A DNA stretch of 64,000 nt, taken from the NCBI RefSeq assembly GCF_029633865.1, contig NC_079215.1, forward strand, positions 54,262,986 through 54,326,985. The letters are read 5' to 3'. Of this stretch, positions 61,990 to 64,000 are shown one piece after another. The notes beneath the pieces are model-generated. The model ran no database searches. It was not told where the DNA came from and saw only the letters and a list, made by a program, of their open reading frames with translations. Made by a program: the position numbers and the translations under genes. Source of the DNA: Lampris incognitus. Taxonomy: Eukaryota; Chordata; Actinopteri; Lampriformes; Lampridae. Numbering within the stretch: the first letter of the stretch is position 1; each line of letters starts with the position of its first letter.

Positions 61990-63360
61990 TGTGGCGTGTT
62001 GTGGATTTTTCTTATCCTTTTTAATGGGCTCTTGCCCCAGCAACCTCCGGGAAGAATAATCATCGGACAAATATTGGAGCAAACAGAGAATCTTTAATGC
62101 CTCTGCAGATGGAGAGTCATATAGTCACAGAAGTCAGTCTGTGAGGATATGCTCTCACTTGAGCTGGAGGTAGTGGTTTTTTATAGAGCAGTCCGTCGCG
62201 TCATACCCTATGTTCCTTGCATTAACCAAGGTGTTGTCTTACAAAGGAATGCAGGGAAACATCTACGTTAATCATGTCCTGTGTCCGGTGTGTGTCTGTG
62301 GGTCCGTTGCACCTGTCTTTGCTGCACCGGGCAGTTCCTGGGATGCGGCAATGGGGAGGCAAGCATGATAACAGTTGGTATGTGGCCCCATCGGATGCAA
62401 GCATGATAACAGTTGATATGTGTGTCTGCAGTGAGTGAGAAGTTTCATACACACAGAGAAGTGGAAAACTACATAGTACATACGGAGTGCATATGGAGTA
62501 CATTTTGTACTCCACAGGCGTATGGGACACGAGAGATGCAAATAAGAGATCTCTATCCCGCTATTCTGCCACGCCAGCTTGCCACATTGGTGTCAGAAGT
62601 GGGATTGAGTGGGGGAGGGTCATCGAGCAGACCCTTTGGCGCCTGGGAAAACCTGGCGTGGCAAAAGACGGAGCTCGCCAGAGACCGGAGGTTTTCCAGC
62701 CAGACCTGATGGCTCCAGTGCACTACGGCTCCACCACCCCCTGGAGGCCAGGAGGCCTAGCGCTGGGGAACGCATGCTCCCTGCTGCCGCCGATTGCCCC
62801 CTGGAGGCCAGGAGGACCAGCGCCGACGAACAGCTTCCCGCCACCGTCGATGCATTTCAGCAGTCTTAGAGCCCCAGTGTGGCATTGGAGTGCCACTGCT
62901 GCCAGCGGCAGGAGGAGCGGGGCCAGATGACGCCAACAGTGGCAGCTGTCCAGACCGCCAGCAACAATGAGGTGAGGTTGTTCCCGTTGACCACACAGCA
63001 GCAGGAGGCAGATGTGGCCCTTGCACTGGTGAAGGGCTGGCTGGAGACAGGGTGGCACCCCTAGTGGACGGAGGTCTCAGTGCTGAAGCCCAAGGCGGGG
63101 GCCTACCACTCGCAGTAAGGCAACTTTGAGCTCTATGGCGGGTTTGTGTACCGGAGGTGTCAAGCTCCCAGACGAGGGAGTGGCCTCTTGCAGTTATAGG
63201 TGTCCCGTGTGCTCCGTGCCCAGATGGTCCATGGCTTGGTGGGGGCAGGGCACTCTGGGAACGCCAAGACCCTCCACCGCCTCCAGCGGGCGGTTCTACT
63301 GGCCTGGCTGTCGACGCGACATGGCTGTCAATGCGACATGGAGCTGAACCTTTAAATTAC
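61990..63360 (+). mobile_element. Ty3/gypsy-type LTR retroelement fossil
   Basis: A possible primer-binding-site motif (tggtgtcagaagtggga, about 62588) follows a stretch that could be an LTR (about 61990-62580). Downstream fragments resemble gag-pol, ending with an integrase zinc-binding-like stretch at about 63225-63320 (motifs such as TLHRL and FYWPGCRRD). The element is heavily broken and reduced, so it looks old. Boundaries are approximate; the family call rests on the short integrase-like stretch. Confidence 0.45.
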
Positions 63361-63624
63361 AAAAAAAAAAAAAACAACTCCAATCCATCGCAGCTGCAAC
63401 AGCTGACAACAATAGCAATTAAACTCCAAGTGTTAACCACAATTCGTCGGATTTCTAACATTTGGCCTATTTTTGCTCCCATCCTGAGAAGCTGAACAAG
63501 AGGGAGCTCTTTTACAGAGAGAAGAAATACAAAACTGAATTCAAACGGTTGTGCTTATATACACATATTACACCACACACCAGGCGATTCAGCATCTAGT
63601 TTTGCCCTCTCCAACCATACATTT

Positions 63625-64000
63625 AGCTCCATTTTTGGGGGGATCGTTTTCCCCCTTTTGAGCCCCAATCGTACATGGCCGACTACCCCACTCTTCCGAG
63701 CTGTCCGGGTCACTGCTCCACCCCCTCTGCCGATCCGGGGGAGGGCTGCAGACTGATATATGTGGAGTCACCAGCCGCTTCTTTTCACCCGACAGTGAGG
63801 AGTTTCACCAGGGGGACGTAGCACGTGGGAGGATCACACTATTCCCCCTGCCTCCCGAACAGGCGCTCCGACCGACCATAGGAGGCGCCAGTGCAGCGAC
63901 CAGGACACATACTCACATCCGGCATCCTACCCACAAGCATGGCCAGTTGTGTCTGTAGGGGACGCCCGACCGAGCTGGAGGTAACACGGGGATATTCAGC
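63625..64000 (-). mobile_element. SINE family B, cut by the window edge
   Basis: A minus-strand copy runs from the family tail (gtacgattggggctcaaaa) to the tacctccagctcggtcggg region. Its tRNA-like head lies beyond the window. Confidence 0.8.

Overview
This is nuclear DNA from a ray-finned fish, most likely a spiny-rayed teleost. The evidence is intron-bearing vertebrate genes with GT-AG splice sites, CpG-rich promoters, abundant GT/GA/GAA microsatellites, several long minisatellites, teleost-style tRNA-derived SINEs, hAT-type MITEs and Penelope-like elements. The species cannot be named from sequence alone.

Five protein-coding genes can be read. From left to right they are: cbx4 (+, 355-6996), cbx8 (+, 18048-20513), a C17orf67-like small secreted protein gene (-, 22911-26148), dgke (+, 29083-42420), and the 3' two thirds of trim25 (-, 49327-61106, continuing past the right edge). 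All proposed exons join with consistent splice phases. In human, CBX8-CBX4 lies at 17q25.3 and C17orf67-DGKE-TRIM25 at 17q22. Here the two blocks are neighbours, and no cbx2 was found beside cbx8.

Region by region: 1-8570 is cbx4, with a SINE in intron 3 and an apparent one-base frame break in exon 1. 8571-17040 is intergenic, holding two tRNA-like repeats, LINE remnants, a CpG-rich block at 10.4-12.3 kb and a 1.35 kb AT-rich 17-bp satellite. 17049-21036 is a strong hairpin followed by cbx8. 21037-26148 is the C17orf67-like gene, with an 800-bp GT array in intron 1. 26149-29082 is repeats and the dgke promoter. 29083-42420 is dgke, whose introns hold a LINE, a Penelope-like element, a foldback MITE, a 54-bp minisatellite, a 277-bp tandem repeat and SINEs. 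42421-49326 holds a 39-bp minisatellite, SINEs and a hAT MITE. 49327-64000 is trim25, with introns full of nested MITEs, SINEs, Penelope copies and a 27-bp minisatellite, then a Ty3/gypsy-type fossil near the right edge.

Cbx4 and Cbx8 are alternative chromodomain subunits of Polycomb repressive complex 1. Dgke converts diacylglycerol to phosphatidic acid. Trim25 is a RING E3 ligase of innate antiviral signalling. The C17orf67-like product is a short secreted protein of unknown function with a furin-type RSKR site. The genes look linked by ancestry, not by a shared pathway. I found no convincing unknown multi-gene system. The most unusual signals are the dibasic site in the small secreted protein, a minisatellite that grew out of a Penelope terminus, MITEs nested inside MITEs, and the hairpin upstream of cbx8.
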